In this document: positions 55,801 to 63,165 of the stretch, in pieces | Layout: every line of letters starts with the position of its first letter | Position numbering within the stretch: the stretch's first letter is position 1 | Assembly: GCA_963779805.1 (NCBI GenBank) | Contig: CAVZZN010000010.1 | Coordinates: 62,001-126,000 of the forward strand | Length of the DNA: 64,000 bases | Source: CAIWHR01 sp963779805 | Lineage (GTDB): Bacteria; Pseudomonadota; Gammaproteobacteria; Burkholderiales; Casimicrobiaceae | Reading direction: 5' to 3' | Made by a program: the position numbers and the translations under genes | The notes under the pieces: model-generated | What the model was told of the DNA's origin: nothing | The model's database searches: none | The model's input: the letters and a program-made list of their open reading frames with translations, nothing else

Positions 55801-56271
55801 GGCGATTACGCCTACCTGCCCGATGGCGCGACGTGGGTCTTCGAGGAGGGCGCGGGTATCGCCGGCTACCCGAACGGGTTCACCGACGCCAATGCCGTTG
55901 CGCCCGAAGGTGTCCAGGTCGCCTTCCTGCAGAACTCGGGCAGCGCGACCGAGACGCTCAATCTCGCGGCCGGTCAGTACGTCGTCAGCTTCTTTGCCGC
56001 GCAGCGCTGCAACTTCCAGGACGGTGTCCAGGTCGTGCAGGTGAAGATCGATGGCATCGAGGTGGGGCGATACGAGCCGCCCGTCGACTTGTCGCCGCCG
56101 CCCGGCGAGACCAACTGCCCGTACTCGAGCTATATCACGCTGCCGTTCACGCTCGCGGTCGGCGGCACCCACACGCTGAAGCTGAAGGGCATCGGCGGGG
56201 AGGTGTCTCCCGGGGCCGGGTACGACTTCACCGCTTTCGTCGACGACGTCGACGTCGTGCCGGTGCCGTAG
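52840..56271 (+). CDS. Large exoprotein with three jelly-roll and six Ig-like modules
   Basis: 1143 aa. A long signal region (SVIAALLLSLPAVAAV) is followed by a symmetric array: jelly-roll module (about 49-205, opening LPNGGFESPSLFG), three ~98-aa Ig-like modules (206-504), jelly-roll (507-668), three Ig-like modules (669-966), jelly-roll (974-1143). Ig units share TTLSSSANPA, TFTATVTGxxPTGTVTFTDNG and HSIVAxYxGD (Big_3-like). Jelly-rolls share GVQVGFLQ, QDGVQVVQV and YDFTAFVDDV. Modules 2 and 3 have a cysteine pair (QRCNYQDG, CPY) that module 1 lacks. No C-terminal anchor is seen. Likely a secreted adhesin or carbohydrate-binding protein. Confidence 0.85.
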   Translation: MAIPVRTDVVRPSWSICGLAARLGNGVARRVGSVIAALLLSLPAVAAVLPNGGFESPSLFGNYDYAPANATWTFTGNAGITGNSNAFTSSNPLAPEGVQVGFLQVDGQVAQALVLAAGQYVLSFKAAQRANYQNGVQVVRVLVDGVQVGTYQPPGTSYTAYSTPSFPIAVGGSHTLTLAGAGTGYDFTAFVDDVSLSGSGGLAISTTSVSSSANPANAGVSITFTATVSGATPTGTVSFTDNGTPIPGCGSVALAGGGNSPTAPCTTSTLTAGSHNIVATYGGDGANAASASSAYVQGINGGAAPTTTTLSSSANPASFGQNVTFTATVTGITPTGTVTFTDNGTNICAASPVSGSGNARTATCATTSLSVGLHTNIRATYNGDGGNAPSTSSALTQTINPATTPAVVVVTSSANPTDAGVSIDFTATVTGAAPTGTVTFAENGLAIAACPGALPLTGSGNTRNATCTTSALSAGLHSIVATYSGDANNSLSSSAPYAQTISGSTPVGLPNGGFEAPGLFGSYDYGPDGASWTFDSGAGIAGNANPFTDKNAPAPEGVQVGFLQNHASALQHVGLAGGTYVVSFEAAQRCNYQDGIQVVQVLIDDIEVGRFEPPADFTPPPGPAKCPYAHYDTPPFTVGGGIHTLKLAGVGGGGYDFTAFVDDVRLTGSGGATLTTTTLVSSANPANVGFNVTFTATVSGNAPTGAVTFTDNGLAIAGCATVPLTVAGTADCSTSALSAGGHSIVASYSGDGANAGSVSTVLTQVVNAVAGATTTTLTSSPNPASAGTSILFTATVTGAAPTGTVTFKEGLVQVPGCAPAALSGFGNVRTATCTTSSLTVGVHSIVASYGGDVGNGASASGPYAQTINPAQAATVTMITNPDNPANVLVPITFTATVTGAAPTGTVEFTDGGVDVAGCSAVVLTGSGNTRTAACTTSALAPGVHSIVANYNGDANNKTSISAPYAQLINGTPPAGLPNGGFETPRLFGDYAYLPDGATWVFEEGAGIAGYPNGFTDANAVAPEGVQVAFLQNSGSATETLNLAAGQYVVSFFAAQRCNFQDGVQVVQVKIDGIEVGRYEPPVDLSPPPGETNCPYSSYITLPFTLAVGGTHTLKLKGIGGEVSPGAGYDFTAFVDDVDVVPVP

Positions 56272-56278
56272 CGGGGCT

Positions 56279-56303
56279 GCTGCCCCGGACGTTGCGGGGC
56301 AGC
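56279..56303. terminator. Hairpin after the exoprotein gene
   Basis: GCTGCCCCG and CGGGGCAGC pair perfectly (9 bp) across a 7-nt loop, 7 nt past the stop codon. There is no T-run, so termination is only suggested. It lies between convergent genes. Confidence 0.45.
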
Positions 56304-56363
56304 GCCGCTTCAGGTCGGCTACCGGCGCCGCAAGCGCCATCTGCGGACCGCGTCGAGCCCGGA

Positions 56364-56804
56364 TCAGGCGCCGGGCACTGCGTGCGGACGCGTCGTGACG
56401 TACACGGTGCCGGTGAACCCGGCGACGAGCGTGCCGTCCGCGCGCGCGACATCGATGCGATACACGGCGAGCTTGCGCGTGCGCGAGGCTTCGGTCGCCG
56501 TTGCGGTCAGCACGTCGCCGAGCTGCGTCGCGACGTGATACGTGATGTGCGCATCGATGCCCGCGGCGATCAGGCCGTGCGAGTTCGACGCGAGCCCGAA
56601 GGCCGTATCCGCCAGCGCGAACAGCACGCCGCCGTGGCACGTGCCGTTGAAGTTGAGATGCTTCTCGCGCACGGTCATGCGCACCGCGGCGCGCCCCGGG
56701 CCGCCCTCGACGTGATGAATGCCGAGCAGGTGCGAGAAGGGGTCCCTGGCGGCCAGGGTGGCGACGCGTTCCGCCGCGAGGATTGCGTGCGCCCTGGGGT
56801 CCAT
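56364..56804 (-). CDS. PaaI-family acyl-CoA thioesterase
   Basis: 146 aa hotdog protein. NFNGTCHGGVLFALADTAFGLASNS carries the Asn/Asp catalytic segment of PaaI thioesterases, followed by DAHITYHVATQLGDVLTA. Hydrolyses aryl- or short acyl-CoA; in phenylacetate degradation it rescues dead-end CoA esters, but no paa genes are here. Last gene of the mutase operon, likely releasing trapped CoA. Confidence 0.9.
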   Translation of the reverse strand: MDPRAHAILAAERVATLAARDPFSHLLGIHHVEGGPGRAAVRMTVREKHLNFNGTCHGGVLFALADTAFGLASNSHGLIAAGIDAHITYHVATQLGDVLTATATEASRTRKLAVYRIDVARADGTLVAGFTGTVYVTTRPHAVPGA

Positions 56805-56809
56805 TCGAT

Positions 56810-57334
56810 TCAGTCGAATCCCAGGCAGGTCACGGTCGGCGCGCGAGCGTCGAGCGCGACGCGCGAGGTGCCGCGGCGGGGATAGCCCGCTGCGATGGCG
56901 ATCGCGGGAACTTCGTCGCGCGCATTCCCGATCGCGTCGCCGATCGCGCGCGCCTGCGCATCCACGGCGAGCGGCACCGCGTCGAGGCCGCGCGCGCGTG
57001 CGGCGACCACGAGGCTCTGGCCGAGGCGACCGCATTCGAGCAACGTCGCGGCATCGGGCACGCCCGCGCTGATCACGATCAGCACCGGTGCGGTCTCGAG
57101 CCACGGGCCGCGTCGGTCGATGGCGTCGGGGGCGTGGTGCGCGTGCGCAAGCGCCCGTGCCGCGCGGGAGCGTACCGCACCCGCCAAGGCGTCGATGCGC
57201 ACCCTGATACCGGGCGAGCCCGCAGCGCCGGCGAGCTCACCGACGCGCATGGCGCTTGCGATCACGGCGTCCACGAGGGCGCGCGGCACCGGGTCGTCCG
57301 CGAACTCGCAGGGCGCCCGCGACGTGTCGAGCAC
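56810..57334 (-). CDS. Nitroreductase-like FMN-fold protein, start unclear
   Basis: About 174 aa from a GTG. VLDTSRAPCEFADDPVPRAL resembles the RRSxRxFxxxPV opening of nitroreductases. APVLIVIS, ATLLECGRLGQSLVVAARAR and GLDAVPLAV resemble their later core, ending AIAAGYPRRGTSR. The central NxQPW part is not obvious, so the match is partial. The frame continues upstream into the broken end of meaB, so it could be a separate gene or a C-terminal extension of MeaB. The stop is 5 nt before the thioesterase ATG. Confidence 0.5.
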   Translation of the reverse strand: MLDTSRAPCEFADDPVPRALVDAVIASAMRVGELAGAAGSPGIRVRIDALAGAVRSRAARALAHAHHAPDAIDRRGPWLETAPVLIVISAGVPDAATLLECGRLGQSLVVAARARGLDAVPLAVDAQARAIGDAIGNARDEVPAIAIAAGYPRRGTSRVALDARAPTVTCLGFD

Positions 57335-58233
57335 GCGATCGAGCGCCAGGACCTCGTCGCGCGACAGGGCCTGCGAGCGCGCGAACCTGCGTCCGCGCCC
57401 CGACTTTGTCCACGTGGGCCAGCGCCGCGTCGACGACCTCGTGCGATGCCTTCGCCGCGCGTCGCGACGGTCTTGAGGACGGCGACGTCCTGCCGGCCAC
57501 GACGGCGCAGGCGGAGCATGTCGGAGAGGTCGCGCATCGTCGCCTGCGCCGCCGGAAGGTCGCCCTTGTTGACGACGAAGATGTCGGCGATCTCGAGGAT
57601 GCCGGCCTTGATGGCTTGCACGTCGTCGCCGAGCCCCGGCGGACACACCACGATGCGCGCGTCCGCGAGCGCGGTGATCTCGACCTCGGATTGACCGGCG
57701 CCGACGGTCTCCACGATCACGACGTCGAAACCGGCAGCATCGAACACGTCGACGACGGCACCCGTCGTGCGCGAGAGCCCGCCCATGTGTCCGCGCGACG
57801 AAACGGACCGGATGAACACGCGCTCGTGCGCTCCGTGCTCGCCCATGCGCACGCGGTCGCCCAGCACGGCGCCGCCGGTGATCGGGCTCGACGGATCCAC
57901 CGCGACGACCGCGATGCGCAGCTCGCGTCGCACGAGCTCGCCGAGCAGCGCGTTGATGAGCGTCGACTTGCCCGCGCCCGGCGGGCCCGTGATGCCCAGC
58001 ACGGATGCCTTGCCTCGATGCGGCTCGAGCGCGCGCACCAGATCGTCGGCGCCGGAATCGGCATTCTCGATGCGCGTGATCGCCTGCGCGATCGCGCGTC
58101 GGTCGCCGGCGAGCACACCCGCAAGCATGCCGCGCGGTAGATGTTCCCCGCGGTCGCGCTCGATGTCGGCGCGGCCGATCCCCCGAGGCAGCGTATCTTC
58201 GGGCGGCCGGGCGGCGGGCTCGTCGACGCTCAT
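57262..58233 (-). CDS. meaB: MeaB/ArgK-type G-protein chaperone of B12-dependent mutase, C-terminus frame-broken
   Basis: SIMIBI GTPase with P-loop GITGPPGAGKSTL (residues 80-92), VAVDPSSPITGGAVLGDRVRM, VIVETVGAGQSEVEI (Walker B/switch) and the base-recognition NKGD. Such proteins load and protect adenosylcobalamin mutases. ATG 58233 lies 10 nt after the mutase stop. After KTVATRGEGIA (about 57460) the expected helical tail EVVDAALAHVDKVGA is one frame over, so the true C-terminus differs from the open frame that stops at 57262. Confidence 0.88.
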   Translation of the reverse strand: MSVDEPAARPPEDTLPRGIGRADIERDRGEHLPRGMLAGVLAGDRRAIAQAITRIENADSGADDLVRALEPHRGKASVLGITGPPGAGKSTLINALLGELVRRELRIAVVAVDPSSPITGGAVLGDRVRMGEHGAHERVFIRSVSSRGHMGGLSRTTGAVVDVFDAAGFDVVIVETVGAGQSEVEITALADARIVVCPPGLGDDVQAIKAGILEIADIFVVNKGDLPAAQATMRDLSDMLRLRRRGRQDVAVLKTVATRGEGIARGRRRGAGPRGQSRGADAGSRARRPCRATRSWRSIACSTRRGRPASSRTTRCRAPSWTP

Positions 58234-58243
58234 CCGGGCGCTC

Positions 58244-59925
58244 TCACACGATGGCGAGCGGCTGGCCGAATCCGAGCTCGCGCCGCAGGGTGGCACAGAT
58301 CTCGCCGTGCGTGCAGCCCGCCTCGGCGGCCGTGACCACCTCGCCGAACACGTTGAGGTTCTCATCGTGCGCCGCGCGGGCGAGCGCATCGAGCGCCTTG
58401 CCCACCGCCGCCGCCGAACGCGCCGCTTTCCACGCCTTGAACGACGCGATGTGCGCGCGCATGATCTGCGGATCGGGCTTCGGCAGGGCCGGACGGGCGC
58501 TCCGGTCCTCGTCGACCTTGTAGCGATTCACGCCGACGATGGTCTGCTCGCCGGTTCGACGCTTCGCCTGGAAGCGTCTGCGCGGACTCGCCGACCAGCT
58601 TCTGCACGAGACCGCTCTCGACCGCCGCGTACATGCCTCCCGCGTTGGCGACGAGGTCCATCGTGCGCTGGATCTCCGCTTCCATTTCGTTGGTGAGCGC
58701 CTCGACGTAGTGGCTGCCGCCGAGCGGGTCGATCACGTCGGTGAGATGCGCTTCCTCGCGCAGGATGTTCTGCGTGGCCACGGCGATGCGCGCCGCGAAT
58801 TCGGTCGGGCACGACAGCACTTCGTCGAACGAGTCCGTGTGCAGCGACTGCAGGCCGCCCAGGATGCCCGCCATCGCCTGCGCCGTGACGCGCGCGATGT
58901 TGTTGAGCGGCTGCTGGCGCGTGAGATCGACGCCGGAGGTCTGGGCGTGGAACTTGAAGCGCCAGCTGCGCGGATCCTTGGCGCCCCAGCGCTCGCGCGC
59001 GAGGCGGCCCCAGATGCGCCGGCCCGCGCGGAACTTGGCGATCTCCTCGAAGAACGAGATCGAGATGTCGAAGAAGAACGTGAAGCGCGGCAGGAATTCG
59101 TCGGGCGCCATGCCGCGGGCAACGCAGTCGTCGGCGTACTGGATCGCGGACGACAGCGTGAAGGCCATCGCTTCCGCCGGGGTCGCGCCGGCCTGCTGCA
59201 TGTGCTGGCCGACCACCGACATCGGGTTCCACTTCGGGACGTGGCGGTTGCAGAACGCGATGTGGTCCGCGAGGATGCGTCGCGCGCCCGGCAGCGCGAT
59301 CCGGAAGAACATGTGGTTGGCGACGAAGTGGGAGAGGTAGTCGCTCTGGTTGGACGTGCCGCTCACGCGATCCCAGGACACGCCGCGCCGTCGCGCCGTC
59401 GCGAGCAGGAACGCGAGCAGCGTGAAGGGCGACGGATCGTTCATCGCGCACGACATCGTGCCCACGTCGACCCGGTCGAGACACGCGTCCATCTGATCGG
59501 CGGTGTCGACCACCACGCCGCAGGTTCCGAGCAGCTCCTCGTGCACCTCGTCCATGTCGTAGCCGCGGTAGACGGAGTTGCAGGGAATCAGGGAAACGGC
59601 CGTCGCGCCCTTGGCGATGATGTCGAGCAGCCGCGCGTTGTAATCGGCGGGCGTGCCGAGGCCGATCAGCTGCCGCTGCGTCCACGTCCGGCCGCGGTGC
59701 ATCGTGGCATAGATGCCGCGCGTGAACGGCGGCTGGCCGGGATAGCCGAGGTCCTCCTCGTAGCGGGTGCTGTCCCAGTCCGCAGCGGTGTAGAGCGCCT
59801 TGATCGGGATGCCGGAGCGATTCTCGTAGCGCTTCTGCCGTGCCGATCTGCGCGGCATAGTCCTGTTGCCATTGCTCCATGCCGGTGGCGGGCACGACGC
59901 TGGCGTCGTCGAGCGGCTTGTTCAT
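58244..59925 (-). CDS. B12-dependent acyl-CoA mutase large subunit with non-canonical active site, frame-broken twice
   Basis: About 560 aa when read as MNKPLDDASVVPATGMEQWQ, break near 59840, RYENRSGIPIKALYTAADWD to GLVQKLVGESAQ, break near 58565, then VNRYKVDEDRSARPALP to the stop. It has the MCM large-subunit barrel without a B12 domain; the small subunit is encoded just upstream (ATGA overlap). Catalytic His about 245 is present (VVGQHMQQAGA). Where MCM has Tyr89 (RQYAGF) this has Leu90 (RQLIGLG). Where MCM has Arg207 the aligned stretch is FVANHMFF, with no Arg or Gln. DLPTHRGYD is replaced by PCNSVYRGYD. Confidence 0.85.
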
Positions 59926-60350
59926 CGCTCCTCCTCGGAAGCCGTGCGCCGGGCGCGCAGTGCGGGCACCGTCTTGATGATCCAGGCGGAGATCTCGTCG
60001 AGGCTCGACCCGGGATGGAACACGCGGGCGACGCCCGCCTCGAGCAGCATGACTTCGTCCTCGTCGGGCACGATGCCGCCGACGATCACCGCGACGTCCT
60101 CGAGGTCCGCCGCGCGCAACGCCTGCATGAGCTTCGGCACGATCAGGTGATCCGTGGCGAGCGACGAGATGCCGATGACGTCGACGTCCTCCTCGATCGC
60201 GAGCTTGATCACCGCGGGGATCTCCTGCCAGGGCGGGGTGTAGATGACTTCCATCCCCGCGTCGCGCAGGTGCGCGGCCACGACGCGACTGCCGCGGTCG
60301 TGACCGTCGAAGCCGATCTTGGTGATGAGCACCTTAGGGACGATGTCCAT
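59922..60350 (-). CDS. B12-binding small subunit of acyl-CoA mutase
   Basis: 142 aa cobalamin-binding Rossmann domain: DGHDRG (His17 is the lower axial cobalt ligand), GISSLATDHL, and VGGIVPDED, the DxHxxG...SxL...GG signature. It forms the holoenzyme with the large subunit encoded 3' to it; its stop overlaps that start. Its own ATG overlaps the end of the tetR gene by 17 nt. Confidence 0.93.
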   Translation of the reverse strand: MDIVPKVLITKIGFDGHDRGSRVVAAHLRDAGMEVIYTPPWQEIPAVIKLAIEEDVDVIGISSLATDHLIVPKLMQALRAADLEDVAVIVGGIVPDEDEVMLLEAGVARVFHPGSSLDEISAWIIKTVPALRARRTASEEER

Positions 60351-60945
60351 GTGCGTTGTCCTCGCGCTTGTCTAGAGGCGTGCGCAGCAGCTTCACGAAT
60401 GCGCGCGCGATCGTCTGCGCGTCGTCGCGGCCGCGCCGGTACCAGGTCTGGGTCCAGTTGAGGGCGCCGAGCAGCATCAGGCGAACGGTGCGCCGGTCGA
60501 CGTCGGATCGCAGCGGCAGCGCATCGACGAGCTCGACGAAGCGCTGCTCGTACTGGTTGCGCAATGCGATGAGCCGCTCGGCGATGGGCGGGACGTCCGA
60601 GGGCCGCACGCGAATGACGACCTGCGCGTAGTCGCTTTCGCCGAGGAGCGCCTCGAGGTGCGCGATGCAGGCCGCTTCCAGCCGTGCCCACGGCTCGCGC
60701 GCTCCGGCGACCGCCGCATCGACCCGCGCGGAGATGCGCCGCACGCCTTCCTCGTACACGGCGGCGAGCAGATCCTCCTTGGCCGCGAAGTGGTAGTAGA
60801 GCGAGCCGGGCAGCATGTCGACCGCGCGCACGATGTCGCGCACGGATGCGCCTTCGAAGCCGTGACCGGCGAACAGGCGTGCTGCCTCGTCCAGGATCAG
60901 CGGCAGGCGATTGTCGGCGCGCGGGCTGCGCAGGGGTCGGGCCAT
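60334..60945 (-). CDS. TetR-family regulator of the mutase operon
   Basis: 203 aa. Helix-turn-helix at residues 15-60 (AARLFAGHGFEGASVRDIVRAVDMLPGSLYYHFAAKEDLL), and a TetR ligand-binding domain ending with GALNWTQTWYRRG, typical of regulators of acyl-CoA metabolism. First gene of the minus-strand mutase operon and divergent from an acyl-CoA ligase. A palindromic operator sits 53 nt upstream. The inducer is probably an acyl-CoA (inference). Confidence 0.92.
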   Translation of the reverse strand: MARPLRSPRADNRLPLILDEAARLFAGHGFEGASVRDIVRAVDMLPGSLYYHFAAKEDLLAAVYEEGVRRISARVDAAVAGAREPWARLEAACIAHLEALLGESDYAQVVIRVRPSDVPPIAERLIALRNQYEQRFVELVDALPLRSDVDRRTVRLMLLGALNWTQTWYRRGRDDAQTIARAFVKLLRTPLDKREDNAHGHRP

Positions 60946-60997
60946 CGGGGCGGGCGGACGCGAGTCGCCATCCAGAGTGAGGGGCAGTGAAGTTTAC

Positions 60998-61011
60998 CAA
61001 ACAAGTGTTTG
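60998..61011. promoter_or_regulatory. TetR-type operator
   Basis: CAAACA-AG-TGTTTG, a perfect 6-bp inverted repeat in the divergent region between tetR and the acyl-CoA ligase gene. It is the only clear palindrome there. A TATAGA element near 61100 may be the -10 for the ligase gene. Confidence 0.55.
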
Positions 61012-61199
61012 TTTTGCACCGGCCGGGCCGTGTGTCACCGTGCCGCTTCCAATGCCGCGCCTGTTCGCATTGCCCGCATTCCGCTCCCCATGGCCTTCCT
61101 ATAGAATCGTTCGACCTACGCGAGACGCGCAGACAACGATCGCGCGCCCGGGGTACGCAACATCGCACGCCGCATCGAGCACGACCGGCGAGGAGGAAA

Positions 61200-63152
61200 T
61201 GGATACCCGGCTAGACACGTTCCCGCGGCTCCTGCTGCGCAACGCGCAGCAGCGCGGCGAGCATCCGGCCGTGCGCGAGAAGGACCTCGGGATCTGGCAG
61301 ACATGGACCTGGCGCGAGGTCGCCGACGGCGTGCGCGCGCTCGCCTGCGGATTGGCCGCGCAGGGGTTCACCCGGGGCATGCATCTCGCCATCATCGGCG
61401 ACAACCGCCCGCATCTGTACTGGGCGATGGCCGCCGCGCAATGCCTCGGCGGCATCCCGGTCCCGATGTACCAGGACGCGCCGGCCGCCGAGTTCACTTA
61501 CGTCCTCAACGACGCCGAGATCGCGTACGCGATCGTCGAGGACCAGGAGCAGGTCGACAAGATGCTCGAGGCGACGGCCAACGTGCCGACCCTCGCGCAC
61601 ATCTACTACGACGACCCGCGGGGCTTGCGCAATTACCAGGGCGTGACGAGCATCGAGCGCCTGCAGGAGATCGGGCGGGAGTTCGACCGCACGCACCCCG
61701 GCTTCTTCGACGCGCGAAGTCGAGAAGGGGCGCCCCGACGACATCTCCGTCATGCTCTACACGTCCGGCACCACCGGCAAGCCCAAGGGCGTGTGCCAGA
61801 CGCACGCGTCCTTCATCGCCGCGGGCAGCGGCGGGGCGCAGTTCGACGGCCTCGATCAGACCGACAGCATGCTGTCGTACCTGCCGATGGCGTGGGTGGG
61901 CGATCACCTGTTCTCGTACGTGCAGGCGACGGTCACCGGCATGACGATCAATTGCCCGGAGTCCGGCGACACCGTGCTCACGGACATGCGCGAGATCGGC
62001 CCGACGCACTATTTCGCGCCACCGCGCATCTTCGAGAACCTGCTCACGCAGGTGCTGATCCGGATGGAGGACGCGAGCGCGCTGAAGCGCTGGCTCTTCC
62101 ACCGCTTCATGGAGGTCGCGAGGCGCTGCGGCGCGGAGATCCTGGAGAAAAGGCCGGTCGCGCTGAAGGATCGCGTGCTGTACGCGATCGGCAACGTGCT
62201 CGTGTACGCGCCGCTGCGCAACGTGCTCGGCATGTCGCGCATCCGCGTGGCCTACACGGCCGGTGCCGCGATCGGGCCCGATCTCTTCCGCTTCTATCGC
62301 TCGATCGGCATCAACCTGAAGCAGCTCTACGGTCTCACCGAAACCTGCGCCTACGGATGCCTGCAACCGAGCGGCGGGGTGAAGCTCGAGACGGTGGGTC
62401 AACCCGCGCCGGGCGTGGAGGTCAGGATCGGCGACAACGGCGAGGTGCTGCTGAAGGGGCCGATGCTGCTGAAGGAGTACTACAAGCGCCCGGACGCCAC
62501 GGCGGAAGCCATCGACCGCGACGGCTACTTCCACACCGGGGATGCCGGGTTCTTCGATGCCGAGGGGCAGCTGCGGATCATCGATCGCGCCAAGGACGTG
62601 GGCAAGCTCGCGAACGGCTCGATGTACGCGCCCAACTTCATCGAGAACAAGCTCAAGTTCTTCCCGCACATCAAGGAGGCGGTCGCGTTCGGCGCCAATC
62701 GCGACGAGGTGTGCGTGTTCGTGAACATCGACATGGGCTCCGTCGGCAACTGGGCGGAGCGGCGCAACCTGCCGTACTCCGGGTACACCGACCTCGCGCA
62801 GAAGTCGGAGGTCTACCAGCTCGTGCGCGAGTGCGTCGAGAAGGTCAACGCCGATCTCGCCGCCGATCCGGCGCTGGCGGGTTCGCAGGTGCATCGCTTC
62901 CTCGTGCTGCACAAGGAGCTCGATCCGGACGACGACGAGCTCACGCGCACGCGCAAGGTCCGGCGCGGCTTCATCGCCGAGAAGTACAAGGTGCTGATCG
63001 ATGCGCTCTATTCGGGGAAATCGGTGCAGCACGTGGACACGCAGATGAGGTTCGAGGACGGGCGTACCGGCATGGTGTCGGCCGACATCCGCATCGAATC
63101 GGCGCGCACGTTCCCTGTTGCAGCGCGCGAGATGCACGCGGCGGCCGCATGA
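61200..63152 (+). CDS. AMP-forming acyl-CoA ligase, one frame break
   Basis: MDTRLDTFPRLLLRNAQQRG start behind AGGAGG. The frame is lost near 61718 (FFDAR to EVEKGRPDDISVMLYTSG) and regained to the stop; about 650 aa repaired. The AMP-binding motif YTSGTTGKPKG, then YGLTETCAYG and DGYFHTGDAG, are complete. Resembles bacterial long-chain/branched acyl-CoA synthetases that cluster with LivFGHMK-type ABC genes. Activates an imported carboxylate to its CoA ester, plausibly the substrate route to the divergent mutase operon. Confidence 0.88.
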
Positions 63153-63165
63153 GGGCGAGTTGCCG

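Noticed and set aside
53440..56000. CRISPR or tandem-repeat DNA array
   Set aside because: The periodicity is the ~300-bp Ig-like protein repeat with diverged nucleotides, not short identical repeats with spacers.
53890..56640. Long minus-strand open frame opposite the Ig-repeat exoprotein
   Set aside because: Its apparent repeats mirror those of the exoprotein on the other strand, and it has no signal, motif or ribosome site.
56364..56804. Assigning the thioesterase to phenylacetate degradation
   Set aside because: No paa genes are in the window; the family acts on many CoA esters and this copy sits in a mutase operon.
58244..59925. Naming the second mutase mcmA or hcmA
   Set aside because: Residues that define methylmalonyl-, isobutyryl- and 2-hydroxyisobutyryl-CoA mutases are not present, so a gene symbol would imply an unsupported substrate.
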